Shown: positions 27,506 to 38,200 of the stretch, one piece after another | How the letters are laid out: every line of letters begins with the position of its first letter | Position numbering within the stretch: the first letter of the stretch is position 1 | NCBI GenBank assembly: GCA_964035575.1 | Contig: OZ037853.1 | Coordinates: 1,458,501-1,522,500, forward strand | Length of the DNA: 64,000 nucleotides | Direction of reading: 5' to 3' | Source: Rhynchopus sp. YZ270_cl-10 | Lineage: Eukaryota > Euglenozoa > Diplonemea > Diplonemida > Diplonemidae | The notes under the pieces: generated by a model | The model's input: only the letters and a program-made list of their open reading frames with translations | Database searches by the model: none | Told to the model about the DNA's origin: nothing | Program-made: the position numbers and the translations under genes

Positions 27506-28834
27506 TTGAAATATGAAGTAGACATATCCTTAGGTATTTACGTGACCTTGAAGTGGCAATGGATTGCCTATGGTCCTTAAAGGGCTAGGCAGCCCATGAA
27601 ATTTAACATTGAATGCAGTGCGCTGTTGTTTCGGAAACAATATAAGACCGAAAAAGGATTGGGGTTCTTTTTTCGGATTGAAATGATACCATTTTTGTGT
27701 CGTGCGGAAACAAATACTGTCTCTTTTTTGTCTTGATTAATGTTCATTGTTTCCCTTGGTCCACACCTGACCGTGACCGTGACCACACACTCACACGGTG
27801 CCCCTTTAGGACACGACGTGACGAACTACGTTACAAAACAGGGTGAAATAAAACGTCAGTACGACATACTACCACCTGTCAGACAACTGACAGGGACACT
27901 ACGTCACCAAAACGTGTGTTACCGTTGTGTGTCACGCACGGTAATAGCATGTCACCGGGGTCACATGGTCACCGTGTGTGATGTACATGCCCTTGCACGT
28001 CTCCCCAGCGCCACCCTACTTATGACCTATCACCACCCTCTACCCTCCCAGCCTTCTTTTCCGTTCGCCATTTACCCGGATTGGTACCCCCCGATGCACC
28101 ATCCAGACACACACTTTGTTCCCTTCCTTCTCTCTCACCTCTCCACGCCTACATTAAGGATTATGCTAAAACCAAAACCACAAAAAAGAACAAAAAAAAA
28201 ATTCTTATTTTATTTCAAACATCCTCCTTTGCTCACTTTTCTACGAATCCCCCAGAGAGTAACGTTTTTATTGAGGTCAACATATTTACATATTTAATGA
28301 AACGGTGTCCACGAAACGGGTGATACGTAAAAAGGCGACGGCCGTGTGCCCACCTCTTGGGTGGCATTTCTAGTTACCGCAAACGGAACTATTCTGGGCT
28401 GTAACTATTCTGAGACAGAAGTATACTGGACCGGAACAAAACTGGAACACTTGGGGTTTTTTGACGAAGGCACGGAATACCCCCCAAAGCAATGCTGGTG
28501 CGGAACAAAACTGGACAATCGAGGATTTTTTGGGGTGTTCCAGTTTTGTTCCGGCCCAGAATAAATATTTTTACGGTCAGGGGTCCCATACTAGGTGTGT
28601 TAGCTATCCCATACATTAGTAAATTGAGGGAACAGCACTCGATGTGATCAGGAACTTTTCGGGTGTGCCCCAGAATGTGTTTTCTTTACAAATCGTCACA
28701 GCCCACACTGCACTAGGTTAATCCGTGATTCTTATCCTCGCTTGTGTGCGGCCAGCAGCGCGTTCCCCAGTCGTCTGCTTTCTTCAGTGTCGAGGTGATG
28801 TTGACGCAGCTAGGATTATTCCTCTCCTTCTTCC
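27506..28834. other. Gene-free spacer before the gene array
   Basis: The longest ORF (27740-28297) lacks domain character and contains GTGACC/GGTCAC-type palindromic pieces (27770-27970). Positions 28390-28563 are a foldback element. From 28734 onward the sequence begins to resemble the 5' flank found upstream of gene 3 (GTGTGCGGCCAGCAG / GTGCGTCCGGCAG; TTCTTCAGTGTC). Confidence 0.5.
28390..28563. mobile_element. 174-base foldback (MITE-like) element
   Basis: The right end, read inverted, gives TATTCTGGGCCGGAACAAAA then CTGGAACAC. The left end has TATTCTGGGC, a ~30-base insertion, then CCGGAACAAAACTGGAACAC. A third internal CGGAACAAAACTGGACAA is present. Non-coding; no clear target duplication. 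Confidence 0.55.
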
Positions 28835-28904
28835 CACAACTCACAAACAGGGAAAAAACAACAATCTCTGTGAACAAACACAACACACATTTTCTTTCGG
28901 AAAG
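28835..28904 (+). promoter_or_regulatory. Conserved 5' leader of giant gene 2
   Basis: Same block as before gene 1 (ACAAACAGGG, CTCTGTGAACAAACACAACA, CACATTTT) but ending CTTTCGGAAAG before the ATG. The CAG found in the other five leaders is CGG here, which argues against an obligatory splice acceptor at this exact place. Confidence 0.6.
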
Positions 28905-31900
28905 ATGGGATCCGGAGCGTCGAAGCCTGAAAAGGACGAGATTGCAAAGGGAATTACTGGGAAGGAGAGGCCCGTGGACGCAGTGGACAGCGTGGACGGG
29001 AGGACAATGCTGCACAGTGCCGTGCTTGCGGGGGACGTGGAGGCAGTGCGGTTTCTTGTGGAGAACGGGGCAGGGAACGTGCGTGACAGGGACGGGAAGG
29101 TGCCGCTGTGGTACGCACTGCAGCACAGGGACGCGGATGTGCGGGGGCGACTTGAGGCGGAGCTGGGGGCGCATGCAGCACAGATCCTTGTGGAGGTGGA
29201 GGATGCTGTGCAGGTGTACCTCACTCACGGTGTCGCCACAACAACAACAACATATGCGGTGGAACGGAGCAGTGGAGATGCAACGACAGCACCTCTGACT
29301 GACCCTCACATGGACATGGCGAAATACACGAACACCTCGACTGGAGACAGGCACCTGGGAGAGGACGATCTTGACGGGGACACGGGTGCACTGTGGAACA
29401 CAGATGGACGGAAGGTGGAGTGGCTGCGTAAAACAGAGGACAACAACAAGAACAGCAATGGAGGTGAAGACCTGCTGTGCTGGCTGCGTGGTCTGCCAAA
29501 GGTGGATCCGCCGTTGGGCTACACAGACGAACACGTGCGGCACATGGAGGCGGGGTTCCGTGTGGTTTGCAAGCGTCTGCTGGAGGACATGAGAGGACGG
29601 AGGGAGGCTGCGGGGACACGTGGTGGGCACGTGGAGGTGGAGGACTGGATGGCGGCACGCGACCCGTTTGAGCTGCTGCTGTCGGGGTTCCTGTTCACAT
29701 CTGACTGCGTGGAGTATGTGCTGGACAGCGGCGGGGATGTCGTGTGCGACGAGAAGGACGGCACACCGCAGATTGCGAAAGGGCCTGACGGGAAGCTGCG
29801 GTACATCAGACTGACGGAGCGGGCTGTGCTGGACAACCACGGGAGTGCTGCTGATGTGAAATCACAGTCGCTTGCGCTGTACATGACGATGAACACTGCG
29901 ATGCGTGCTGTGGGGCAGCTGGCTGCGGTGAAGGAATGGAAGGGGACACCTGAGAAGACAGCACCGAACGTGTTTGAGCTGTCGCCCGCACCCCCGCAGC
30001 TGCACGTGATTGCGACCTTTGCGCCGCTGATCCGTGGTCTGGACCGGCTGATTGGGAGCCGGCGGAAGCAGCTGCGGACTGTGTTCCGCGGGATCAATGT
30101 GAACGTGTCTGCGAAGTACGCGCTGAATACGCACATTGTGTGGAACTGCTTCACGTCGACAACACTGAAGCGGGATGTGGCTCGGAGCTTCATGTACGGG
30201 AATGGGGGCACGTTCTTTGTGGTGGTGGCGAAGGAGGGTGCTGCAGACGTGAAGTTCTCGTCTGTGTATGCTTCGGAGGACGAGCTGCTGTACACAGCGA
30301 ACATCGAGTACCGGGTGCAGTGGAAGCTTTCGCCGACGTTGCTGCGGATGATGGGGCTGCGCTTTGACGTGATTGTGATGCAGGAGGTGTGTTCTGGTGT
30401 GGGGAAGGGTGTGGGGGAGACGAGTGCGGCTGAGCAGGTGGGTGCGCTGCAGGAGGTGATGGGACACACAGTCGCGTTCTTCGAGGACTACCTTGCGCAG
30501 TACGTGGAGGGGCGTGTGGGGGACGACACACGTGTGGATGAGTCGGAGACACGTCCGCTGATGGAGGAGGTGCGGAGGTGGCTTCGTGCACGTGGAGGTG
30601 GAGGTGGAGGTGGGAAGCAGATGTCTTCCGTGTGCACACAGGCAGCAGCGGGCACACACACAGAGCGCAAGCCTGATGTGGAGGCGAGAGGAGAAGGACA
30701 AGGGACGTGTGATGTGCTGTGTGTGATCGGAGAAGGAGGGAGCGGGAAGACGTCTGCTTCGATTGCAATTCTGAGCGACCTTGCAACGTCTGCGAGGAAG
30801 AGCGAAATCACCAGCAACGAAGACACAACGACAAACAGAAACGCAAACAGAAACAGCGTGGTGAGTGATGTGACTGCGGATGCGGATGCGGATGCGAAGC
30901 CGTACTTCCCTGTGTTTGTGGCGCTGCCGACTGTGAAGCAGCACCTGCTTGAGAAGGGAGGGCTGGACAGGTTTGTGCTGGAGTCGTTTGCGCTGCGGGA
31001 GGCGGACCGTGCGTTCCTTGCGGAGACGTACGAGGTGGTGCTGGTGCTGGACTCGCTGGACGAGGTGGGGCTGACGCAGGAGGATGTGGGTGCTGTGGTG
31101 GCTGAGGGTGGCCTTCTGTGCCGGCACCCGTGGGTGGAGGCACACTGCAGCGTTGTTGTGACTGTGCGTGGTGAGTACCTGAAGGGTGTGGACACGTCTC
31201 CGTCTGGTGTGTGTGGTGCTGGTGTGCGTGCTCTGTACATGCAGCCGTTCACAGAGGTGGATGCGAGAACGTACATCAAGCGTGCAAACACAGCCTGGGA
31301 GAAGGAACACAAAGAGGAGAAGGAGAAGGAGAAGTCAGCCCACAAGGAAGAGCGCACAGTGTTCGTGCGTGAGGAGGACGTTGAGGGACTTGTGCAGCTG
31401 CGGAACCCGTTTGTGCTGCACATGGCGTGCCACGCGCAGTGCAGCGGGAAGGCTTCTGAGGAGGTGATCTACGAGACCTACCTGGAGACGTGGACGAAGA
31501 AGGAGATGGCGTCTGGTGGAGTTGCTGTTGCTGTTTCGGATGTGTCTTTGGAGGATGTGGTGCGTGCAGGGGAGCTTGTTGCATGCAGGATGCTGGAGAC
31601 AAACGAGTGGCAGGGGACTGTGGGTGTGGCGTCGGAGGTTCTTGATTCGCAGCACGGTGTGTGTGAGGCTGTGCGGGATGCGTGCTTCCGCTGCCTGCCG
31701 TTCAGGATTGAGGACTTTGGGGAGGAGCGGAGTGCGTTCACGTTCCGGCACAAGTCGCTTGGGGAGCACCTTGCAGCACGGCGGCTTGCACGTGATCCAG
31801 CAGGGACACTGGGGACGCTGGTGCAGCGGAGCTTCAGTAAGGACTCGCAGCGTGTGCTTGGGTTCTTTGCGGCGCTGGTGTGTGGAGACAGTGTGCTGTA

Positions 31901-34166
31901 CGAACGTGCCTGCACAGAGCTGCTTGCGGCTGTGAAGGCGACACGCGGCAGTGCAGTTCCAGGTGGAGATGCAGGTGTTGGTGGGGAGGGTGCTGTGACA
32001 GCAGGGTCGAATGCAGCAGCACTGCTGGCACGTGCACGCATCCCTGTGAGTGGGGAGGACCTGAGCGGGATCCGTGTGTCGAACTGCGACCTGCGCGGGT
32101 CTCTGTTTGTGGAGACGGTGCTGACGGGCGCTTCCTTCTCGAACTGCTGGCTGGAGCACACTGAGTTCAACACCTGCGACATGGGTGGGACAATGTTTCC
32201 TGCCTGCTCCCTTGGCACACCACTTCCTGTACTGCATCATAGTGCCTGTGATGTGGCCGTTACACCTGATGGCAGTCAAATAGTAACAGCAGCCATCTGC
32301 GACAGCAGAGTACATGTGTGGAGCATGTCTACTGGTGAAGAAGTCAAGGTCGAAGGGGATTCGAATGCACATACAGTTTACCGACTGATCTCTGGAGTGG
32401 CAGTAACACCTGACGGAACCCGCGTAGTTTCGTGCTCCGGAGACAAAACAGTGCGTGTGTGGGATATGCACACTGGGGAGGCAGTGTTCGTTTTGGAAGG
32501 CCACGAAGCTGGGGTGCGTGAAGTAGCAGTCACTCCCGACAATTCCAAAGCTGTGTCAACATCTTCTGAAGACGGCATCCGTGTGTGGGATCTCTCGACG
32601 GGGATGGCAGTGCTGGCAATAAAGGCGCCTTTCATTCTCAGCATGGTCATTACGAAGGATGGAAGTCAAATAGTGACATGCTCTGAGGACGTGCTGTGCG
32701 TATGGGATCTGGTGACGGGGAAGCAGGAGATGCAGTGGCCTTGTTGTGCGAAGTCTTCGCATGCACTGGCAGTCACTCCCGATGGACGCCATGTTGTTTC
32801 GTGCTCTGATGGCGCACATCTTTGGAACCTCTACACTGGGACAGAGGTGATGGTGTTCCATGCCGACGCTAAGTTGACAACAGTGGCAGTCACTCCCGAT
32901 GGATGTCACGTGGTTGCTGGATCCAAGAGCGGCACTGTGCACGTTTGGAGCATTTCGACTGGGAAGGAGGTGACGGTGTTACAAGGGCATCGTCTTGTGA
33001 GTGCAGTGGCAGTGTCACCTGATGGATGCCACGTGGTTTCATGCTCCTGTACAGACAATACTGTTCGAGTGTGGAACATCACGACCGGGAAGGAGACACC
33101 AGGTTTCGAAGGAGTCTCATGCGGGTCTGTGGCAGTGGCCCCTGATGGATCTATCATTTCGTACGGTGGCAAGAGGAGCTCCATCTGGAACGCATCCACC
33201 GGCAGGCAGAGAACAAAACGGATCTCCCTGGCAGGAAGAACTACATGTGAGGATGCTGTTGCTGTGTCCCCAGATGGCTCTCATGTAGTTTATTGCTGTT
33301 GCGACGACGCTGGCGAAAGGAGAGCGTGTGTGTGGGACGTTGCGACGGGGAAAGTGCGGCCGTTGTGCACAGATTCCAGTGAGTTTGCGGTGTTTTTGAA
33401 GCAGTGTGGTACACTGCTGTCGTTGGCGGTGTCTCCTGATGCGTCTCACGTGGTGACCTGTTCAGAGTTGTCAGAGGCACAACATACTTACTGTACGTAT
33501 GTGTGGAGCATGCCGACTGGGAAGAAGGTGTCAGAATATGCAGGAACTACTTGCCGTTGCAGAGGAGTGGTGGTGGCTCCTGATGGGGTGCATGTGGTTT
33601 CGTATTATGATCTTTTCCACACCGTCCACATGTGGAAACTTCACACTGGCGTGGAGACAATGGTGTTCGAAGGACATACTTTTAGTGTCAACGACGTGGA
33701 CGTGAGTCGCGATGGATCTCGTCTTGTTTCATGCTCTTCTGACAAGACTGTGCGTGTGTGGGATGTTGCCAGCGGGGAGGAGGTCTTCACCTTGAAGCAT
33801 GCTCGTCGAGTGTGGGGAGTGGCACTGACACCTGATGGAGCTCACGTGGTATCGTGCAGTGTTGGCAGTTCGGACAATGTGAGTGTGTGGAGCATGACCA
33901 CTGGTGAGAAGGTGGCAGTTAACTCACATCGTGATTTGTACAAGGTTGCTGTCAGCCCTGATGGATGTGACGTGGTCTGTAGTAGCTCTGAAGACACTGT
34001 GTGTGTGTGGAGCATCTGCACTGGGGAAGACGGCACGATTGGTGGGTTGCGGCTGAAGAGAGTGATCGGTGCCCCTCCAACAGTTCCTCGTGCAGTTGGC
34101 TGTCGCAATGCTGATGCTGTGGAACCTGAACTTGCGAGACGGATTCTTTGTGCTGTCGAGAAGTGA
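28905..34166 (+). CDS. Giant NLR-like protein 2: ankyrin-ADP-ribosyltransferase-NACHT-pentapeptide-WD40
   Basis: 1753 residues from the conserved MGSGASKPEKD start (the upstream 60 open codons are not conserved). Key sites: transferase Arg395, Ser418, Glu458/Glu460; Walker A GEGGSGKT 609-616; Walker B Asp716 in LDSLDE; pentapeptides just before residue ~1100; WD40 ~1108-1730. Linkers are shorter than in gene 1 (five Thr, then NNKNSN). The WD40 half is distinctive: blade 1 carries an insertion (GDSNAHTVYRLIS) where other copies have a short GH turn, and blade 9 has RTKRISLAGRTTCED. From about 31217 to the stop, the DNA is the same as in gene 4 (offset 12,915), with a single difference noticed (32648 C versus 45563 T). 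All catalytic residues are intact, so it should be functional. Confidence 0.9.
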   Translation: MGSGASKPEKDEIAKGITGKERPVDAVDSVDGRTMLHSAVLAGDVEAVRFLVENGAGNVRDRDGKVPLWYALQHRDADVRGRLEAELGAHAAQILVEVEDAVQVYLTHGVATTTTTYAVERSSGDATTAPLTDPHMDMAKYTNTSTGDRHLGEDDLDGDTGALWNTDGRKVEWLRKTEDNNKNSNGGEDLLCWLRGLPKVDPPLGYTDEHVRHMEAGFRVVCKRLLEDMRGRREAAGTRGGHVEVEDWMAARDPFELLLSGFLFTSDCVEYVLDSGGDVVCDEKDGTPQIAKGPDGKLRYIRLTERAVLDNHGSAADVKSQSLALYMTMNTAMRAVGQLAAVKEWKGTPEKTAPNVFELSPAPPQLHVIATFAPLIRGLDRLIGSRRKQLRTVFRGINVNVSAKYALNTHIVWNCFTSTTLKRDVARSFMYGNGGTFFVVVAKEGAADVKFSSVYASEDELLYTANIEYRVQWKLSPTLLRMMGLRFDVIVMQEVCSGVGKGVGETSAAEQVGALQEVMGHTVAFFEDYLAQYVEGRVGDDTRVDESETRPLMEEVRRWLRARGGGGGGGKQMSSVCTQAAAGTHTERKPDVEARGEGQGTCDVLCVIGEGGSGKTSASIAILSDLATSARKSEITSNEDTTTNRNANRNSVVSDVTADADADAKPYFPVFVALPTVKQHLLEKGGLDRFVLESFALREADRAFLAETYEVVLVLDSLDEVGLTQEDVGAVVAEGGLLCRHPWVEAHCSVVVTVRGEYLKGVDTSPSGVCGAGVRALYMQPFTEVDARTYIKRANTAWEKEHKEEKEKEKSAHKEERTVFVREEDVEGLVQLRNPFVLHMACHAQCSGKASEEVIYETYLETWTKKEMASGGVAVAVSDVSLEDVVRAGELVACRMLETNEWQGTVGVASEVLDSQHGVCEAVRDACFRCLPFRIEDFGEERSAFTFRHKSLGEHLAARRLARDPAGTLGTLVQRSFSKDSQRVLGFFAALVCGDSVLYERACTELLAAVKATRGSAVPGGDAGVGGEGAVTAGSNAAALLARARIPVSGEDLSGIRVSNCDLRGSLFVETVLTGASFSNCWLEHTEFNTCDMGGTMFPACSLGTPLPVLHHSACDVAVTPDGSQIVTAAICDSRVHVWSMSTGEEVKVEGDSNAHTVYRLISGVAVTPDGTRVVSCSGDKTVRVWDMHTGEAVFVLEGHEAGVREVAVTPDNSKAVSTSSEDGIRVWDLSTGMAVLAIKAPFILSMVITKDGSQIVTCSEDVLCVWDLVTGKQEMQWPCCAKSSHALAVTPDGRHVVSCSDGAHLWNLYTGTEVMVFHADAKLTTVAVTPDGCHVVAGSKSGTVHVWSISTGKEVTVLQGHRLVSAVAVSPDGCHVVSCSCTDNTVRVWNITTGKETPGFEGVSCGSVAVAPDGSIISYGGKRSSIWNASTGRQRTKRISLAGRTTCEDAVAVSPDGSHVVYCCCDDAGERRACVWDVATGKVRPLCTDSSEFAVFLKQCGTLLSLAVSPDASHVVTCSELSEAQHTYCTYVWSMPTGKKVSEYAGTTCRCRGVVVAPDGVHVVSYYDLFHTVHMWKLHTGVETMVFEGHTFSVNDVDVSRDGSRLVSCSSDKTVRVWDVASGEEVFTLKHARRVWGVALTPDGAHVVSCSVGSSDNVSVWSMTTGEKVAVNSHRDLYKVAVSPDGCDVVCSSSEDTVCVWSICTGEDGTIGGLRLKRVIGAPPTVPRAVGCRNADAVEPELARRILCAVEK

Positions 34167-34520
34167 GCGCACTGTTCGTACTTGCTCTTTGTGTTTGCCT
34201 CTTTTCCAAGATGAATGCAGTCTGAGTGACGAGGACGAATGGTGTCGACACTGCCTCGTGCGGTGGTGCCCTCATGCCACTGCGGGTGCGTTGTGCGAGG
34301 ACAGAAGAGCGGCATATTCACACATCTTTTCCAAGATGTGTTGCGATTACACATGTTCTTTGACCACTTGGTTTTTGGAGTGTCACACACTGCCACTTCC
34401 ACATCTGTACACTATTCATTTCCGAGTTTGCTTTTCCCTGGAGTTTGGGGCTCTTGCTGTTTCGTTTTACCAAGGTGGAGCGTTGAGGAATTCCACACAC
34501 CTTCCATATTTTTGTGTTGC
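34167..34520. other. 3' block common to the giant genes
   Basis: From the stop codon, GCGCACTGTTCGTACTTGCT, then a Cys/Glu-codon-like stretch around GAGTGACGAGGACGAATGGT, GGTGGTGCCCTCATGCCACT and a later GTGTCACACACTGCCA...CTGTACACTATTCATTTC block are shared after genes 2-6 (34167, 40528, 47082, 53443, 59961) and mostly missing after gene 1. Probably the 3' untranslated region and polyadenylation signals; short ORFs here are not conserved as proteins. Confidence 0.55.
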
Positions 34521-35166
34521 GATGTGTTCTGCTTCGATGACTGGCATGAGGGCTGTGTGCGTGTTAAGACCTTGGACGAGTACACCTGCCTGCCCTACTC
34601 CGTTGACACGGGATTGGGTGAGGCCAGCGGTCAAGCACCCACTGTACCAGAAATTCTATATTTTGTTGCTTTCACAAATTCTAAAAAGGGAGAAGGTGTC
34701 CCAATCACTCAAAAATAGCCTGTTTACCCGCACTGCTGCCTCTTTGGGCTTGCTACCTTTGTTTCCTGTGCGTCGTGGCGTTGGGACTGTCTAGGGAGTA
34801 AGATTTGGGTGGGGAACCTACTTTGCATGGGTGGTGGTGCATCCTCCTCGCTACAGACCTCCTGGGTCAATTCTTGGTGGTGGTGGGTCAGGGTCTCGAT
34901 GCTGCTGATCGCCCCTTCCTGCTGTTCCAGCCAAGGCCTTCTGCGGCACCTCCTGGGCGTCCTAAGACAGCCACTTGGCAAGGTGCGCTGTGTCGGACTC
35001 GGTGCTGTGTAGTGTGGTGAGCAGGGTCACCGATTTGCGGAGGTCAGTGTTCTCTGCCCCTCACTTATGTGCGTCCGGCAGTGCGTCGTCACCAGGCGTC
35101 TGCCCTTCTTCAGTGTCAAGGTGATGTTGCTGACACAACTAGTGTACTTCTTCCCCTCCTTCTTCC
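34521..35166. other. Intergenic sequence between giant genes 2 and 3
   Basis: No supported gene. The small ORFs (34805-35020 and neighbours) have no domain similarity. It is repeated unchanged, as far as I can read, at 47436-48081 as part of the 12,915-base duplication. Confidence 0.6.
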
Positions 35167-35235
35167 CACAACTCACAAACAGGGCAACACACCAACCTCT
35201 GTGAACAAACACAACACACATTTTGTTTCAGGAAG
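35167..35235 (+). promoter_or_regulatory. Conserved 5' leader of giant gene 3
   Basis: ACAACTCACAAACAGGGCAA, AACCTCTGTGAACAAACACA, ACACACATTTTGTTTCAGGA then AG-ATG. Same leader family as the other five genes. Confidence 0.6.
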
Positions 35236-38200
35236 ATGGGATCCGGAACGTCGAAGCCTGAAAAGGACGAGATTGCAAAGGGAATTACTGGGAAAGAGAG
35301 GCCCGTGGACGCAGTGGACAGCGTGGACGGGAGGACAATGCTGCACAGTGCCGTGCTTGCGGGGGACGTGGAGGCAGTGCGGTTTCTTGTGCAGAGCGGG
35401 GCAGGGAACGTGCGTGACAGGGACGGGAAGGTGCCGCTGTGGTACGCACTGCAGCACAGGGACGCGGATGTGCGGGGGCGACTTGAGGCGGAGCTGGGGG
35501 CGCATGCAGCACAGATCCTTGTGGAGGTGGAGGATGCTGTGCAGGTGTACCTCACTCACGGTGTCGCCACAGCAACAACAACAGCTGTGGCAGTGGAACG
35601 GAGCAGTGGAGATGCAACGACAGCACCTCTGACTGACCCTCACATGGACATGGCAAAAGACACGAACACCTCGACTGGAGACAGGCACCTGGGAGAGGAC
35701 GATCTTGACGGGGACACGGGTGCACTGTGGAACACAGACGGACGGAAGGTGGAGTGGCTGCGTAAAACAGAGGACAACAACAAGAACAGCAATGGAGGTG
35801 AAGACCTGCTGTGCTGGCTGCGTGGTCTGCCAAAGGTGGATCCGCCGTTGGGCTACACAGACGAACACGTGCGGCACATGGAGGCAGGGTTCCGTGTGGT
35901 GTGCAAGCGTCTGCTGGAGGACATGAGAGGACGGAGGGAGGCTGCGGGGACACGTGGTGGGCACGTGGAGGTGGAGGACTGGATGGCGGCACGCGACCCG
36001 TTTGAGCTGCTGCTGTCGGGGTTCCTGTTCACGTCTGACTGCGTGGAGTATGTGCTGGACAGCGGCGGGGATGTTGTGTGCGACGAGAAGGACGGCACAC
36101 CGCAGATTGCGAAAGGGCCTGACGGGAAGCTGCGGTACATCAGACTGACGGAGCGGACTGTGCTGGACAACCACGGGAGTGCTGCTGATGTGAAATCACA
36201 GTCGCTTGCGCTGTACATGACGATGAACACTGCGATGCGTGCTGTGGGGCAGCTGGCTGCGGTGAAGGAGTGGAAGGGGACACCTGAGAAGACAGGTGCA
36301 GCACCGAACGTGTTTGAGCTGTGTCCCGCACCCCCGCAGCTGCACGTGATTGCGACCTTTGCGCCGCTGATCCGTGGTCTGGACCGGCTGATTGGGAGCC
36401 GGCGGAAGCAGCTGCGGACTGTGTTCCGCGGGATCGATGTGAACGTGTCTTCGAAGTACGCGCTGAATACGCACATTGTGTGGAACAGCTTCACGTCGAC
36501 AACACTGAAGCGGGATGTGGCTCGGAGCTTCATGTACGGGAAGGGGGGCACGTTCTTTGTGGTGGTGGCGAAGGAGGGTGCTGCAGACGTGAAGTTCTCG
36601 TCTGTGTATGCTTCGGAGGACGAGCTGCTGTACACAGCGAACATCGAGTACCGGGTGCAGTGGAAGCTTTCGCCGACGTTGCTGCGGATGATGGGGCTGC
36701 GCTTTGACGTGATTGTGATGCAGGAGGTGTGTTCTGGTGTGGGGAAGGGTGTGGGTGTTGGGGAGACGAGTGCGGCTGAGCAGGTGGGTGCGCTGCAGGA
36801 GGTGATGGGACACACAGTCGCGTTCTTCGAGGACTACCTTGCGCAGTACGTGGAGGGGCGTGTGGGGGACGACACACGTGTGGATGAGTCGGAGACACGT
36901 CCGCTGATGGAGGAGGTGCGGAGGTGGCTTCGTGCACGTGGAGGTGGAGGTGGAGGTGGGAAGCAGATGTCTTCCGTGTGCACACCGGCAGCAGCGGGCA
37001 CAGATCGCAAGCCTGATGTGGAGGCGAGAGAAGAAAGACAAGGGACGTGTGGTGTGCTGTGTGTGATCGGAGAAGGAGGGAGCGGGAAGACGTCTGCTTC
37101 GATTGCAATTCTTAGCGACCTTGCAACGTCTGCGAGGAAGAGCGAATGGACCAGCAACGATTACACAAGCAGAAACAGCGTGGTGAGTGATGTGACTGCG
37201 GATGCGGATGCGAAGCCGTACTTCCCTGTGTTTGTGGCGCTGCCGACTGTGAAGCAGCACCTGCTTGAGAAGGGAGGGCTGGACAGGTTTGTGCTGGAGT
37301 CGTTTGGTCTGCGGGAGGCGGACCGTGCGTTCCTTGCGGAGACGTACGAGGTGGTGCTGGTGCTGGACTCGCTGGACGAGGTGGGGCTGACGCAGGAGGA
37401 TGTGGGTGCTGTGGTGGCTGAGGGTGGCCTTCTGTGCCGGCACCCGTGGGTGGAGGCACACTGCAGCGTTGTTGTGACTGTGCGTGGTGAGTACCTGAAG
37501 GGTGTGGACACGTCTCCGTCTGGTGTGTGTGGGGCTGGTGTGCGTGCTCTGTACATGCAGCCGTTCACAGAGGTGGATGCGAGAACGTACATCAAGCGTG
37601 CAAACACAGCCTGGGAGAAGGAGAAGGAACACAAAGAGGAGAAGGAGAAGGAGAAGTCAGCCCACAAGGAAGAGCGCACAGTGTTCGTGCGTGAGGAGGA
37701 CGTTGAGGGACTTGTGCAGCTGCGGAACCCGTTTGTGCTGCACATGGCGTGCCACGCGCAGTGCAGCGGGAAGGCTTCTGAGGAGGTGATCTACGAGACC
37801 TACCTGGAGACGTGGACGAAGAAGGAGATGGCGTCTGGTGGAGTTGCTGTTGCTGGTGCTGTTTCGGATGTGTCTTTGGAGGATGTGGTGCGTGCAGGGG
37901 AGCTTGTTGCATGCAGGATGCTGGAGACAAACGAGTGGCAGGGGACTGTGGGTGTGGCGTCGGAGGTTCTTGATTCGCAGCACGGTGTGTGTGAGGCTGT
38001 GCGGGATGCGTGCTTCCGCTGCCTGCCGTTCAGGATTGAGGACTTTGGGGAGGAGCGGAGTGCGTTCACGTTCCGGCACAAGTCGCTTGGGGAGCACCTT
38101 GCAGCACGGCGGCTTGCACGTGATCCAGCAGGGACACTGGGGACGCTGGTGCAGCGGAGCTTCAGTAAGGACTCGCAGCGTGTGCTTGGGTTCTTTGCAG